A stretch of 23,491 nucleotides of DNA from Planctomycetota bacterium (GTDB lineage: Bacteria; Planctomycetota; Planctomycetia; Gemmatales; Gemmataceae). Shown piece after piece: positions 1 to 7,836 of this stretch. The notes beneath the pieces are model-generated. The model did no database searches. It had not been told where the DNA came from and saw only the letters and a list, made by a program, of their open reading frames with translations. Positions within the stretch are counted from its first letter, which is position 1; every line of letters begins with the position of its first letter. The translations under genes were made by a program, and so were the position numbers. The DNA is taken from contig JAGWVO010000008.1 of NCBI GenBank assembly GCA_018970845.1, positions 1 through 23,491 of the forward strand. Direction: 5' to 3'.

Positions 1-45
1 AATGGCGAGCGTGGGGCGTCATTTGAATGGCGAGCGTGGGGCGTC
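1..45. repeat. 20-bp direct repeat, two copies
   Basis: The 20 bases at 1-20 recur exactly at 26-45 (aatggcgagcgtggggcgtc), separated by the 5-bp spacer atttg. The second copy runs on into a small hairpin, GGGGC-GTCA-GCCCC, at 38-51; the first copy lacks the right arm. The pair lies just downstream of the reverse-strand gene ending at 110. The shape (short intergenic repeat ending in a hairpin) resembles REP-like dispersed elements, but no further copy was found in this window, so that is inference. The left edge of the window may cut off more copies. Confidence 0.75.
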
Positions 46-109
46 AGCCCCATGAGACTCTGGTCCCGAGTGGGCATAGCCCCATGCGGATCTGGTGCTG
101 GACCATCCC

Positions 110-715
110 TCACTCGATCCCCAAATACTCCCGCATGTGGCGGTCGTACTCGGTGGAGGCCTTCTCGTCGGAAAGGTCGAGGCGAAGCTCGTTGATCACC
201 TTGACGCTGTAATCCTTGAACCAGCTCGTCCAGCAGTCCTGGCAAACCTTCGCGGCGATCGTGCGGCCGATCTCGTCGGGAAGCGGGGCCGCCGTCATCG
301 GCTTGGCGTGCTTGCCCATCGGGCACATGGGGCGCGAGCACCGGAAGCCGGTCTCGGGCCCGTCGATCACCGGGGCGGCGGCCGCCGGCGGCGCCTCGCC
401 GTTTTTCACCAGAAGTTGGGCCATGGCGTCGCGGGGAATGCGGTCTCCCCTCTCGTCGGCCACCCTGTGGCCTTCCTTCCAGGTGGCCACGGCCTCGTCC
501 CGGCGCCCCAGGGCGACCTGTGATTCACCCAGCAGCTGAAAAACCTTGCTGAACTGCGGGCTGAGTTCCAGCGTGCGGCGGAACGAGCGGATCGCCTCAT
601 CGTGGCGGCCTCCCTCGGCCAGCAATTGCCCGAGGCGATAGTGCCCCAATTCGTTCTCGGGGTCTTCCTGGGTCATTTTCGTGAATTGGGCGATCCGTTC
701 GTCGAGCGATTGCAT
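110..715 (-). CDS. TPR domain fused to a YggX-like Fe(II)-trafficking domain
   Basis: This 201-aa cytoplasmic protein has two parts. Residues about 5-95 are TPR helices (the segments around HYRLGQLLAEGGRHDEAI and FQLLGESQVALGRRDEAV). Residues about 145-200 align by eye with bacterial YggX, a small protein linked to Fe(II) trafficking and protection of Fe-S clusters: PDEIGRTI corresponds to the GELGKRI segment, KVINELRLDL to the INEKKLNM segment, and the end REYLGI to the VNFLF segment. YggX is normally about 90 aa and stands alone, so this is a fusion. A linker rich in Ala/Pro (108-118) joins the halves. Four cysteines form two pairs, C126/C131 and C158/C161, a spacing that could bind a metal; YggX usually has one conserved N-terminal Cys. 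The ATG at 715 has no clear Shine-Dalgarno. The gene is divergent from the DUF1080 gene. The TPR call is firm; the YggX call is by alignment from memory. Confidence 0.8.
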   Translation of the reverse strand: MQSLDERIAQFTKMTQEDPENELGHYRLGQLLAEGGRHDEAIRSFRRTLELSPQFSKVFQLLGESQVALGRRDEAVATWKEGHRVADERGDRIPRDAMAQLLVKNGEAPPAAAAPVIDGPETGFRCSRPMCPMGKHAKPMTAAPLPDEIGRTIAAKVCQDCWTSWFKDYSVKVINELRLDLSDEKASTEYDRHMREYLGIE

Positions 716-800
716 GGGAAGGCCTCGGCATGTCTACTGGCATCTTCAAGGGCATTGTAGCGGGAGGCTTTCACCCGTCGCCCCGGTCGGAGAAACCAGC

Positions 801-1514
801 ATGATCACCCTGATGGCCGCCGCGCTGGCCATGGCCCCCATGGGCGCCGACGCCCCGAACACCCCGCCCAAGGGCTTCACGGCCCTGTTCAACGGAAAGG
901 ACCTCGCCGGCTGGCACGGACTCAACCCCCATGCCGTGGCCAAGCTGAAGGACGACAAGCTCAAGGCCGGCCTCGCGAAGCAGCGCGAGGAGTTTGCCAA
1001 GTTCTGGAAGGTGGAGTCGGGCGAACTCGTCAATGGCGGCGAGGGGCCCTACGCCACGACCGACGCCGAATACGGCGACATTGAACTGCTCATCGAATAC
1101 AAGACCGTGCCCAAGGCCGACAGCGGCATCTACCTCCGCGGCACGCCGCAGGTGCAGATCTGGGACACGAACCAGCCTTTCAACCCCAAGAACCCCGACC
1201 GCAACCCGGGCCTCGGTTCCGGCGGCCTGTTCAACAACACCCCCAAGGCCAAGGGACGCGATCCCCTGGCGCTGGCCGACAAGCCGTTCGGCGAGTGGAA
1301 CAGCTTCCGCATCCGGCAAATCGGGGCGCGCACCTGGGTTTGGCTCAACGGCAAGGCGGTGGTGGATGACGCGGTGATGGAGAATTACTGGGAGCGCGGC
1401 AAGCCGCTTCCCGCCAAGGGGCCCATCATGCTGCAAACGCACGGCGGGGAGATCCGCTGGCGCAACATCTTCGTTCGCGAGATCGGCGCCGACGAGGCCA
1501 AGGCGGCCAAGTGA
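801..1514 (+). CDS. Exported DUF1080 (3-keto-disaccharide hydrolase family) protein
   Basis: The protein has 237 aa from the ATG at 801, chosen because GGAG lies 8 nt upstream and the first 16 residues form a short hydrophobic signal peptide; an upstream extension to 681 would add 40 unlikely residues. Family marks are GFTALFNGKDLAGWHG (25-40), ADSGIYLRG (106-114), VQIWD (118-122), the GGLFNN segment, and the C-terminal EIRWRNIFVREI (217-228). DUF1080 proteins have a concanavalin-like beta-sandwich, and characterised members cleave 3-keto-glycosides, so they act after an oxidoreductase has oxidised the sugar at C3. The likely location is periplasmic. The sulfatase starts 10 nt downstream, and a Gfo/Idh/MocA oxidoreductase lies at the end of the cluster, which fits that chemistry. 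The actual substrate cannot be read from the sequence. Confidence 0.9.
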   Translation: MITLMAAALAMAPMGADAPNTPPKGFTALFNGKDLAGWHGLNPHAVAKLKDDKLKAGLAKQREEFAKFWKVESGELVNGGEGPYATTDAEYGDIELLIEYKTVPKADSGIYLRGTPQVQIWDTNQPFNPKNPDRNPGLGSGGLFNNTPKAKGRDPLALADKPFGEWNSFRIRQIGARTWVWLNGKAVVDDAVMENYWERGKPLPAKGPIMLQTHGGEIRWRNIFVREIGADEAKAAK

Positions 1515-1524
1515 GCCCGAAAGG

Positions 1525-2850
1525 ATGACAATCCAGATGAACCTGATCCCGTTTTTGGCCTTGTCGATGGCCCTGGGCGCCGGAAAGCCGAACATCCTGG
1601 TCATCGTTGGCGACGACATGGGCTACGCCGATGTCGGTTTCCACGGCTGCAAGGACATCCCCACGCCCCACCTCGACGCCCTGGCGGCCTCCGGCACCCG
1701 GTTTTCCAGCGGTTATGTCTCGGGCCCCTACTGCTCGCCCACGCGCGCCGGCCTGATGACCGGCCGCTACCAGCAGCGGTTCGGCCACGAGTTCAATCCC
1801 TCCGGCAACGCCGGGAAAAACGGCCTTCCGATCAAGGAAAAGACGCTGCCGCAAAGGCTCAAGAACGGCGGCTACGCCACCGGCATGGTGGGCAAGTGGC
1901 ACCTGGGGAACCAGGAGGCCATGCAGCCGCAGAGCCGGGGTTTCGGCTCGTTCTTCGGTTTTTTGGGGGGAGCCCACGATTACTTCTCGCCCGCGGGCAT
2001 CCTCCGCGGCAACACCCAGGCGGGCGACAAGACCTATCTCACCGACGCGTTCGCCCGCGAGGCCGTCGCCTTCATCGAGGCGCACAAGAAGGATCCGTTC
2101 TTCCTTTACCTGGCCTTCAACGCCGTGCACACGCCGCTTCAGGCCGACGAGGCGAGGCTTGGGAAGTTTTCCGCCATCGAGCCGAGGCAGCGCCGCACCT
2201 ACGCCGCCATGATGAGCGCCATGGACGACGCCATCGGCAAGGTGCGCGCCAAGCTCAAGGCCGAGAACCTCGAGAACGACACGCTCGTTTTCTTCATCTC
2301 GGACAACGGCGGACCGACGATGAACGGCGTTTCGGTGAACGGGGCGTCCAACCTGCCGCTGCGCGGATCCAAGCGCACCACGCTGGAGGGCGGCGTGCGT
2401 GTGCCGTTCATCGTTTCCTGGCCGGCCCGGGTTCCCGCGGGCAAGGTGGACGACCGGCCGGTGATCCAGGTCGACATCCTGCCCACGGCGCTGGCCGCCG
2501 CGGGAGTGGGAGTGGGCGAGAAGGCCCACCTCGACGGCGTGAACCTGCTTCCTTTCCTCGACGGCCGGCAGACGGGCAACCCGCATGAGGCGCTCTACTG
2601 GCGTTTCGGCGCCCAGATGGCGATCCGCCAGGGCGATTGGAAGCTGGTGAGGTACGACAAGGCCGCCGAGGGCGCCAAGGGCGTCTCGGCCGCCAAGCTG
2701 TACAACCTGAAGGACGACATCGGCGAATCGAAGGACCTGACGGCCAGCCAGCCCGGCAAGGCGCGCGAACTCCAGGCCGCGTGGGACCTGTGGAACAAGG
2801 ATAATGTCGCCCCCCTGTGGGGCCAGGAAGCCAAGCTCCCGAAACGATAA
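1525..2850 (+). CDS. Exported type I sulfatase (arylsulfatase family)
   Basis: This 441-aa protein hydrolyses sulfate esters, most likely on a sulfated glycan. The signature CSPTR at 70-74 contains Cys70, the residue converted to formylglycine in type I sulfatases. Other active-site segments are in order: the metal-binding GDDMGYADVG (29-38), GKWHLG (123-128; K124, H126), VHTPL (201-205), SDNGG (259-263) and KRTTLEGGVRVPF (283-295). A short hydrophobic stretch, residues 5-20, looks like a signal peptide. The ATG at 1525 directly follows AAAGG; the in-frame ATG at 1537 gives the same signal peptide with that AAAGG 12 nt upstream and may be the real start. Length is usual for short planctomycete sulfatases. 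It is 10 nt after the DUF1080 gene and 12 nt before the TIM-barrel gene, so all three are probably co-transcribed. No formylglycine-generating enzyme lies in the window. Confidence 0.95.
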   Translation: MTIQMNLIPFLALSMALGAGKPNILVIVGDDMGYADVGFHGCKDIPTPHLDALAASGTRFSSGYVSGPYCSPTRAGLMTGRYQQRFGHEFNPSGNAGKNGLPIKEKTLPQRLKNGGYATGMVGKWHLGNQEAMQPQSRGFGSFFGFLGGAHDYFSPAGILRGNTQAGDKTYLTDAFAREAVAFIEAHKKDPFFLYLAFNAVHTPLQADEARLGKFSAIEPRQRRTYAAMMSAMDDAIGKVRAKLKAENLENDTLVFFISDNGGPTMNGVSVNGASNLPLRGSKRTTLEGGVRVPFIVSWPARVPAGKVDDRPVIQVDILPTALAAAGVGVGEKAHLDGVNLLPFLDGRQTGNPHEALYWRFGAQMAIRQGDWKLVRYDKAAEGAKGVSAAKLYNLKDDIGESKDLTASQPGKARELQAAWDLWNKDNVAPLWGQEAKLPKR

Positions 2851-2862
2851 GGGGACCCTCTC

Positions 2863-3690
2863 ATGGGCATGAAACTGGGACTCATCAATTCCGCCTGGGC
2901 GCAAGCCGGCCGCGACACGGCGTTCGGCATCCGCATGACTCGGGAGATCGGGTTCGATTGCATCGACCTGTTCGCCGATCCGCTTGAGATCGACGCGCGG
3001 GAAAGGCGCCTGCTGCGCGTGGAGTGCGCCAGGAACAACCTGCCGGTGATCTCGCTGGCCTGCGTGGCGGTGGGGCTGATCGACCCGGCGCCGCCGGTGC
3101 GGCGGTTCCACCAGGAGCGGTGCCGCAAGTACCTCGACCTCGTTCACGAGGTCGAGGGGCGCAACCTCCTCTTGGTGCTGGGTGAATACATCTGGGAAAA
3201 GCAGGTGATTCCTCCGGCGGAGCAGTGGGCCTGGGCGGTTGACGAGGTTCGCCGGCTGGGCGACCACGCCGCCACGCTTGGCCTGGAAATCGCCCTGGAA
3301 CTGGAGCCGTTCAAGCTGTCGCTGCTCAACGATGTGGACAGCATGAGCCGGTTCCTCGACGCCGTGGCGCATCCGGCGGTGAAGGCCAACATCGACATCT
3401 CCCACCTGGAGCTGTCGAGGGTGAGGGCGGAGGAACTCCGCCGGCTCAAGGGGCGGGCGTGCCATGTGCACCTGTCCGACTGCGACGGGAAGGTGCACGG
3501 CGACCTGCCGCCGGGGCGGGGCGTGGTGAACTTCGGGCCCTACCTGAAGGAGATCCGCGATTTGGGCATCGATGGCGCCGTCAGCATCGAGCTGGAATTC
3601 GCCCCCCGGCCCGACCGCATCGTGGAATGGGTGAGGGAAGCCTATGAGGGCACGGCGAAGCTGATGCGCGAGGCGGGCCTCAGGGCCTGA
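2863..3690 (+). CDS. TIM-barrel sugar phosphate isomerase/epimerase family protein
   Basis: The protein has 275 aa and no signal peptide, so it is probably cytoplasmic. It belongs to the xylose-isomerase-like TIM-barrel superfamily (AP endonuclease 2 family). Candidate metal ligands lie at the expected strand ends: ELEPF (146-150, E148), NIDISH (176-181, D178 and H181), HVHLSD (201-206, H203 and D206) and SIELEF (241-246, E243). The segment CDGKVHGDLPPGRG (207-220) resembles the substrate loop of sugar epimerases and hydroxypyruvate isomerases. A GGGGA motif precedes the ATG by about 9 nt. Position between sulfatase and oxidoreductase genes suggests it isomerises, epimerises or dehydrates a sugar freed by the exported enzymes. 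Members of this superfamily also act on keto-sugars and inositols, so the reaction is open. Confidence 0.85.
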   Translation: MGMKLGLINSAWAQAGRDTAFGIRMTREIGFDCIDLFADPLEIDARERRLLRVECARNNLPVISLACVAVGLIDPAPPVRRFHQERCRKYLDLVHEVEGRNLLLVLGEYIWEKQVIPPAEQWAWAVDEVRRLGDHAATLGLEIALELEPFKLSLLNDVDSMSRFLDAVAHPAVKANIDISHLELSRVRAEELRRLKGRACHVHLSDCDGKVHGDLPPGRGVVNFGPYLKEIRDLGIDGAVSIELEFAPRPDRIVEWVREAYEGTAKLMREAGLRA

Positions 3691-3702
3691 AATCATGAAA
3701 AC

Positions 3703-3725
3703 GGGCCGGCGGTTGCGCCCGGCCC
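3703..3725 (+). terminator. GC-rich hairpin after the TIM-barrel gene
   Basis: GGGCCGG (3703-3709) pairs perfectly with CCGGCCC (3719-3725) around a 9-nt loop, beginning 12 nt after the stop codon at 3690. There is no T-tract behind it, so it may only attenuate transcription or protect the 3' end; the next gene starts at 3797 and may still be co-transcribed. Confidence 0.45.
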
Positions 3726-3796
3726 CACGCCCCCTTAAACTTCCCATGGCCCACTCACTCATTCCCTAGGTTTCAAACTCCCCGGAGACCCGCTTG

Positions 3797-5176
3797 ATGG
3801 CCCGTCGCATGAATCGCCGTTCGTTTGTCGGCACCTCCGCCGCCGTTGGCGGCGGTTTCTTCGCCCTTTCGGGCGTTGACACCCGCCTGTTCGCCTACCA
3901 GAGCCCGCTCGAAAAGGTGCGCGTCGCCGGCATCGGCGTGGGCGGCAAGGGCTCCAGCGACATCGACCAGTGCGGCAACGCCGGCGATGTGGTCGCCATT
4001 TGCGACATCGACGAGGGCCACCTCGAGTCCAAGGCCAAGAAGTTCCCCAAGGCGAAGAAGTTCTTCGACTTCCGCAAGATGCTCGAGGAAATGAACAAGA
4101 GCATCGACGCCGTGACCGTATCCACGCCCGACCATACCCACGCCGTGGCCACCGCCATGGCCATGCGGATGGGCAAGCACGCCTATGTTCAGAAGCCCCT
4201 CACCCACACGGTGAAGGAGGCCCGCGTGCTGCGCGAACTGGCCCGCGAAAAGAAACTGTGCACCCAGATGGGCAACCAGGGCACCGCCGAGAACGGCCTG
4301 CGCACGGCCGTGGAACTCGTCCGCGCCGGGGTGATCGGGCAGGTGCGCGAGGTCCATGTCTGGACCAACCGCCCCGTGTGGCCGCAAAGCCCCACCATCA
4401 AGGCCCGCTTCGCCGAGACGCCCGCCGTGCCCGCCTCGGTTCATTGGGATGAGTTCATCGGGCCCAGCCCGTCGCGCGCCTACCATCCCGGCTACCACCC
4501 GTTCAAGTGGCGCGGATGGTGGGACTTCGGCACCGGCGCCCTGGGCGACATGGCCTGCCACACCGCCAACATGGCCTTCATGGCCCTCAAGCTTGGCCAT
4601 CCCACGAGCGTGGTCGCCGAAAACGAGGAGCTCAACCCCGAGACCTACCCCGCCTGGGCGCATGTGACAACCGAGTTCCCCGCCCGCGACGCCATGGGGC
4701 CCGTCACCTTCCATTGGTATGAGGGCCGCCGCAACGGCAAGCTCGTCCATCCGCCCGAGGAACTCCAGAAGAAGGTCCTCAAGGCCGGCGAGAAGCTTGT
4801 CAACAGCGGCTCGATCCTGGTGGGCGACAAGGGCATCATCCATTCGCCCAACGACTACGGCGCCGCCTTCCGGCTCTCCAATCCCGACGGAAGCCCGATG
4901 GAAACCCCGAAGGTCGACGCCGTCCTGCCCCGCAACGGCAAGGGCGACCAAGGCCAGAAGGACGAGTGGATCCGCGCCATCAAGGAGAACAAGCCCGAGC
5001 TGGCCCTGTCGAACTTCGACTACGCCGGCATGCTCACCGAGGCCATTCTCCTGGGCAATGTCGCCATGCGCGCCGGCAAGAAGCTCATGTGGGACGGCCC
5101 CGGCCTGAAGTTCACCAACGCTCCCGAGGCCAACGCCTTCCTGCACTTCGAGTATCGCAAGGGCTGGACGCTCTGA
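3797..5176 (+). CDS. Tat-exported Gfo/Idh/MocA family oxidoreductase
   Basis: This 459-aa protein is an NAD(P)-dependent sugar or polyol oxidoreductase. Residues 6-12 (NRRSFVG) and the hydrophobic stretch after them form a twin-arginine signal, so it is folded with its cofactor before export. The Rossmann motif is GIGVGGKG (45-52), followed by the acidic strand end CDIDE (69-73). The usual EKP motif reads QKP (132-134), so K133 is kept and the Glu replaced. D251 and H255 in the GDMACH segment are the likely catalytic pair. The start is the ATG at 3797, with GGAG 9 nt upstream; a TTG directly before it adds one residue. Family members that work with DUF1080 enzymes oxidise C3 of glycosides, and the neighbouring genes support that role here. 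A strong terminator follows. Confidence 0.92.
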   Translation: MARRMNRRSFVGTSAAVGGGFFALSGVDTRLFAYQSPLEKVRVAGIGVGGKGSSDIDQCGNAGDVVAICDIDEGHLESKAKKFPKAKKFFDFRKMLEEMNKSIDAVTVSTPDHTHAVATAMAMRMGKHAYVQKPLTHTVKEARVLRELAREKKLCTQMGNQGTAENGLRTAVELVRAGVIGQVREVHVWTNRPVWPQSPTIKARFAETPAVPASVHWDEFIGPSPSRAYHPGYHPFKWRGWWDFGTGALGDMACHTANMAFMALKLGHPTSVVAENEELNPETYPAWAHVTTEFPARDAMGPVTFHWYEGRRNGKLVHPPEELQKKVLKAGEKLVNSGSILVGDKGIIHSPNDYGAAFRLSNPDGSPMETPKVDAVLPRNGKGDQGQKDEWIRAIKENKPELALSNFDYAGMLTEAILLGNVAMRAGKKLMWDGPGLKFTNAPEANAFLHFEYRKGWTL

Positions 5177-5205
5177 CATGCGCGCCCCGGCCGGTTGAAC
5201 CAGCG

Positions 5206-5235
5206 GGCCCGATCCTTCCGAGGGTCGGGCCTTTT
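5206..5235 (+). terminator. Intrinsic terminator of the sulfatase/oxidoreductase cluster
   Basis: GGCCCGA (5206-5212) pairs with TCGGGCC (5225-5231), and the inner bases can extend the stem (TCC with GGG, including one T-G wobble). The hairpin is followed at once by TTTTCC. It lies 30 nt after the oxidoreductase stop and separates it from the operon starting at 5271. Confidence 0.85.
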
Positions 5236-5270
5236 CCTTCCCCCCCGACGCCTTTCGGAGTTTCCGCTCC

Positions 5271-7307
5271 ATGAACCGCCTGCTTCGCGCCTCAGCCCTT
5301 TTGTTCCTTGCCGCCTCCCTTCGCGCCGACGGTCCCGGCGACAACAATCCGGTCAAGGTGCGCCCCGTGCCTCCCCCGGGCATCGCCGTTCCCGAGGAGA
5401 CGCGCAAGGAACTCGCCGCCGAGCTGAAGAACCTTGCCGACGACATCTCGAGGGTGCGCGCGGCGCAGGCCGGCAAGCCGGCGCTCCGTTACCTGCCCGA
5501 TGTGCAGGTGTTCCACGAGGCGGTGCGGACCGCCCTTGAGCACGGCGAGTTCTTCGACGCCAAGGAGTTCGCCCAGGCGAAGAAGCTGATGGCGATGGGC
5601 CGCGAGCGCGCCGCGCAACTGGCGCAGGGCAAGACGCCGTGGCTGGCCGCCTCGGGCCTGGTTCCCCGTGGCTATGCCAGCGCCATCGACGGTTCCATCC
5701 AGCCCTACGGCCTGGTGGTGCCCGCCGGTTTCGCGCCGGGCGGCGCCCACCGCTACCGGCTCGACCTCTGGTGCCATGGCCGCGGCGAGAAGCTGTCGGA
5801 GGTGTCGTTCCTCAACCAGGTGGCCAACAGCCCCGGCCAGTTCACGCCGCCGGGGGCCATCGTGCTGCACCTGTACGGCCGGTACTGCAACGCCAACAAG
5901 TTTGCGGGCGAGGCGGACGCCTTCGAGGCCATGGCGGATCTCAGGAAGGACTATCCGATCGACGACGACCGCGTGGTGATCCGTGGCTTCAGCATGGGAG
6001 GCGCGGCGTGCTGGCAATTCGCCGTGCATTATCCCGGCTTCTGGTGCGCCGCGGCGCCCGGCGCCGGGTTCGCGGAAACCCCCGAGTTCCTCAAGGTTTT
6101 CCAGAAGGAGGAGATCAAGCCCAACGCCTGGGAGCGCAAGCTGCTCGGCTGGTACGACTGCACCGACTGGGCCGCCAACCTCGCGATGCTGCCCACCGTG
6201 GCCTATTCGGGCGAGAACGACAGCCAGAAGCAGGCCGCCGACATCATGGAAAAGGCCGCCGCGGCGAACGGCCTCAGGCTCACCCACATCATCGGCCCCA
6301 AGACCGGCCACAGCTACCATCCCGCCGCCAAGGCCGAGGTGAACGCCCGCATCGACGCCATCGTCGCCCGGGGCCGGGAAAGGGCCCCAGCCATGGTGCG
6401 GTTCACCACCAGGACGCTCCGCTACGCCGACTGCCGGTGGGTGCGCGTCACCGGCCTCAAGACCCACTGGGAGCCCGGCCATGTGCTGGCCAGCTATGAG
6501 TCGGACCAGCCGCTCATGGAGGTCGATTGCCGCGGCATCACCGGGCTGGAGTTCCGCTTCGCGCCGGGCGAGGCGCCTGTGTCGTTGTGCGCGCGCACCG
6601 TGACCGTCCGCTTCCGCGAGGGCGAGGTGAAAACCCAGATCGAGGTTCCCGGAGCCATGACCGACCGCTCGTGGACCGCCTCCTTCCACAAGAACGCCGA
6701 GGGCCACTGGCAGCCGGGAGAGCCCAAGGACGACTCGCCCCGCAAGAAGCCGGGCCTGCAGGGCCCGATCGACGACGCCTTCTGCTCGTCGTTCATCGTC
6801 GTGCGTCCCACCGGCAAGGCGGCCCACCCCAAGGTTCAGGAATGGGTCGACGCCGAGCTGGCCCGGTTCCTCAAGGAATGGCGGCGGCAGTTCCGCGGCA
6901 ACGCGCGCGTGGTGGACGACTCCAAGCTCACCGACGCCGACATCGCCAGCCACAACCTCGTCGTCTGGGGCGATCCCGCGGGAAACTCCGTGCTGGCCCG
7001 AGTCAAGGACAAGCTCGGATTTGAATGGAGCAAGGAGACGCTGGCGCTTTCGGGCAAGCCCCTTCCCGCGGCGGGCCATGTGCCCGTGCTCATCAGGCCC
7101 AATCCGCTCAACCCAGCGAAGTACATCGTGCTCAACTCGGGCCCCACCTACCGCGAGTACGATTACCTCAACAACGCCCGGCAGATCCCCCGCCTGCCCG
7201 ACTGGGCGGTGATCGACCTCTCGGTGGCTCCCGACGCCCGCAGGCCGGGGGGCATCGCCGCCGCCGGGTTCTATGACGAGCGCTGGAACATGCCCAAGGG
7301 GGAATAA
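5271..7307 (+). CDS. Exported alpha/beta-hydrolase, prolyl-oligopeptidase-like
   Basis: The protein has 678 aa and a signal peptide at residues 1-19 ending near LRA-D. The hydrolase fold covers about residues 130-365: the nucleophile elbow is GFSMGG (239-244, Ser241), a likely acid is D317 in SGENDSQ, and the catalytic His is H347 or H350 in KTGHSYH. Residues 20-125 are a helical N-terminal region. The last 300 residues hold no motif I can name with a function, but the segments around 495-560 and the SGPTYREYDYLN stretch near the C-terminus are familiar from planctomycete proteins annotated as prolyl oligopeptidase family. It may be an esterase or peptidase; substrate unknown. GGAG lies 10 nt before the ATG. 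The next gene starts 4 nt after its stop, so it leads an operon of four. Confidence 0.85.
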   Translation: MNRLLRASALLFLAASLRADGPGDNNPVKVRPVPPPGIAVPEETRKELAAELKNLADDISRVRAAQAGKPALRYLPDVQVFHEAVRTALEHGEFFDAKEFAQAKKLMAMGRERAAQLAQGKTPWLAASGLVPRGYASAIDGSIQPYGLVVPAGFAPGGAHRYRLDLWCHGRGEKLSEVSFLNQVANSPGQFTPPGAIVLHLYGRYCNANKFAGEADAFEAMADLRKDYPIDDDRVVIRGFSMGGAACWQFAVHYPGFWCAAAPGAGFAETPEFLKVFQKEEIKPNAWERKLLGWYDCTDWAANLAMLPTVAYSGENDSQKQAADIMEKAAAANGLRLTHIIGPKTGHSYHPAAKAEVNARIDAIVARGRERAPAMVRFTTRTLRYADCRWVRVTGLKTHWEPGHVLASYESDQPLMEVDCRGITGLEFRFAPGEAPVSLCARTVTVRFREGEVKTQIEVPGAMTDRSWTASFHKNAEGHWQPGEPKDDSPRKKPGLQGPIDDAFCSSFIVVRPTGKAAHPKVQEWVDAELARFLKEWRRQFRGNARVVDDSKLTDADIASHNLVVWGDPAGNSVLARVKDKLGFEWSKETLALSGKPLPAAGHVPVLIRPNPLNPAKYIVLNSGPTYREYDYLNNARQIPRLPDWAVIDLSVAPDARRPGGIAAAGFYDERWNMPKGE

Positions 7308-7311
7308 CCCG

Positions 7312-7836
7312 ATGAGGCTCGTCGGCGGCGCTTTCGTCCATTCCTCGGCGCTCCTGACTGGCCGGGTGGTGCTCGGCCAGGGGGCAAGCCTCTGGCCCCA
7401 TGTGGTGATCCGCGGCGACTTGGCCGAGATTCGCGTGGGCGCGCGGACCAACCTCCAGGACGGCGTGATCGTGCACACCGACTTCGGCGTCGACCAGCAC
7501 ATCGGCGACGATGTCGCCGTCGGCCATCGCGCCACCCTGCATGGCACCCGCGTCGGCCGGGGTTGCCTCATCGGCATGGGCGCGATCCTGCTCTCGGGCA
7601 CGGAGATCGGCGACGAGAGCGTCGTGGCCGCGGGCAGCCTTGTCACCGAGGGGAAGAAGTTTCCTCCCCGGTCGCTCATCATGGGAAGCCCGGCGCGGGT
7701 GGTGCGGGAGGTCTCCGAGGAGCAGCTTGAGCGTGTCCGGATGATCTGCCGCCGCTACCATGACCTTGCGGCCGATTATGCCGCCGGGAAGTTCCCGCCG
7801 CTGGTATCCATGGACATTCAGGAGCAACGATCATGA
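7312..7836 (+). CDS. Gamma-carbonic-anhydrase-like hexapeptide-repeat protein
   Basis: The protein has 174 aa and a left-handed beta-helix of hexapeptide repeats. It matches the YrdA/gamma-carbonic-anhydrase family closely: LWPHVVIRGDLAEIRVG (27-43), NLQDG (47-51), then H55, H72 and H77 as the three zinc ligands (in the VHTD, VGHR and LHGT segments), GMGAILL (88-94), and LIMGSPARVVR near the end of the helix. No signal peptide is present, so it is probably cytoplasmic. Characterised relatives bind zinc; many have weak or no measured carbonic anhydrase activity. The ATG at 7312 has AAGGGGG about 9 nt upstream; an extension to 7273 would overlap the previous gene by 35 nt without a better start. 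It overlaps the next gene by 4 bp, which suggests translational coupling. Confidence 0.92.
   Translation: MRLVGGAFVHSSALLTGRVVLGQGASLWPHVVIRGDLAEIRVGARTNLQDGVIVHTDFGVDQHIGDDVAVGHRATLHGTRVGRGCLIGMGAILLSGTEIGDESVVAAGSLVTEGKKFPPRSLIMGSPARVVREVSEEQLERVRMICRRYHDLAADYAAGKFPPLVSMDIQEQRS

Noticed and set aside
1426..3762. Long reverse open frame of 778 aa opposite the sulfatase and TIM-barrel genes
   Set aside because: Antisense to genes with clear catalytic motifs; its translation is low-complexity and lacks any domain, as expected from a frame free of stops in GC-rich DNA.
5292..7682. Reverse open frame of 796 aa opposite the hydrolase and carbonic-anhydrase-like genes
   Set aside because: Both forward genes have complete active-site motifs; the reverse frame has none.
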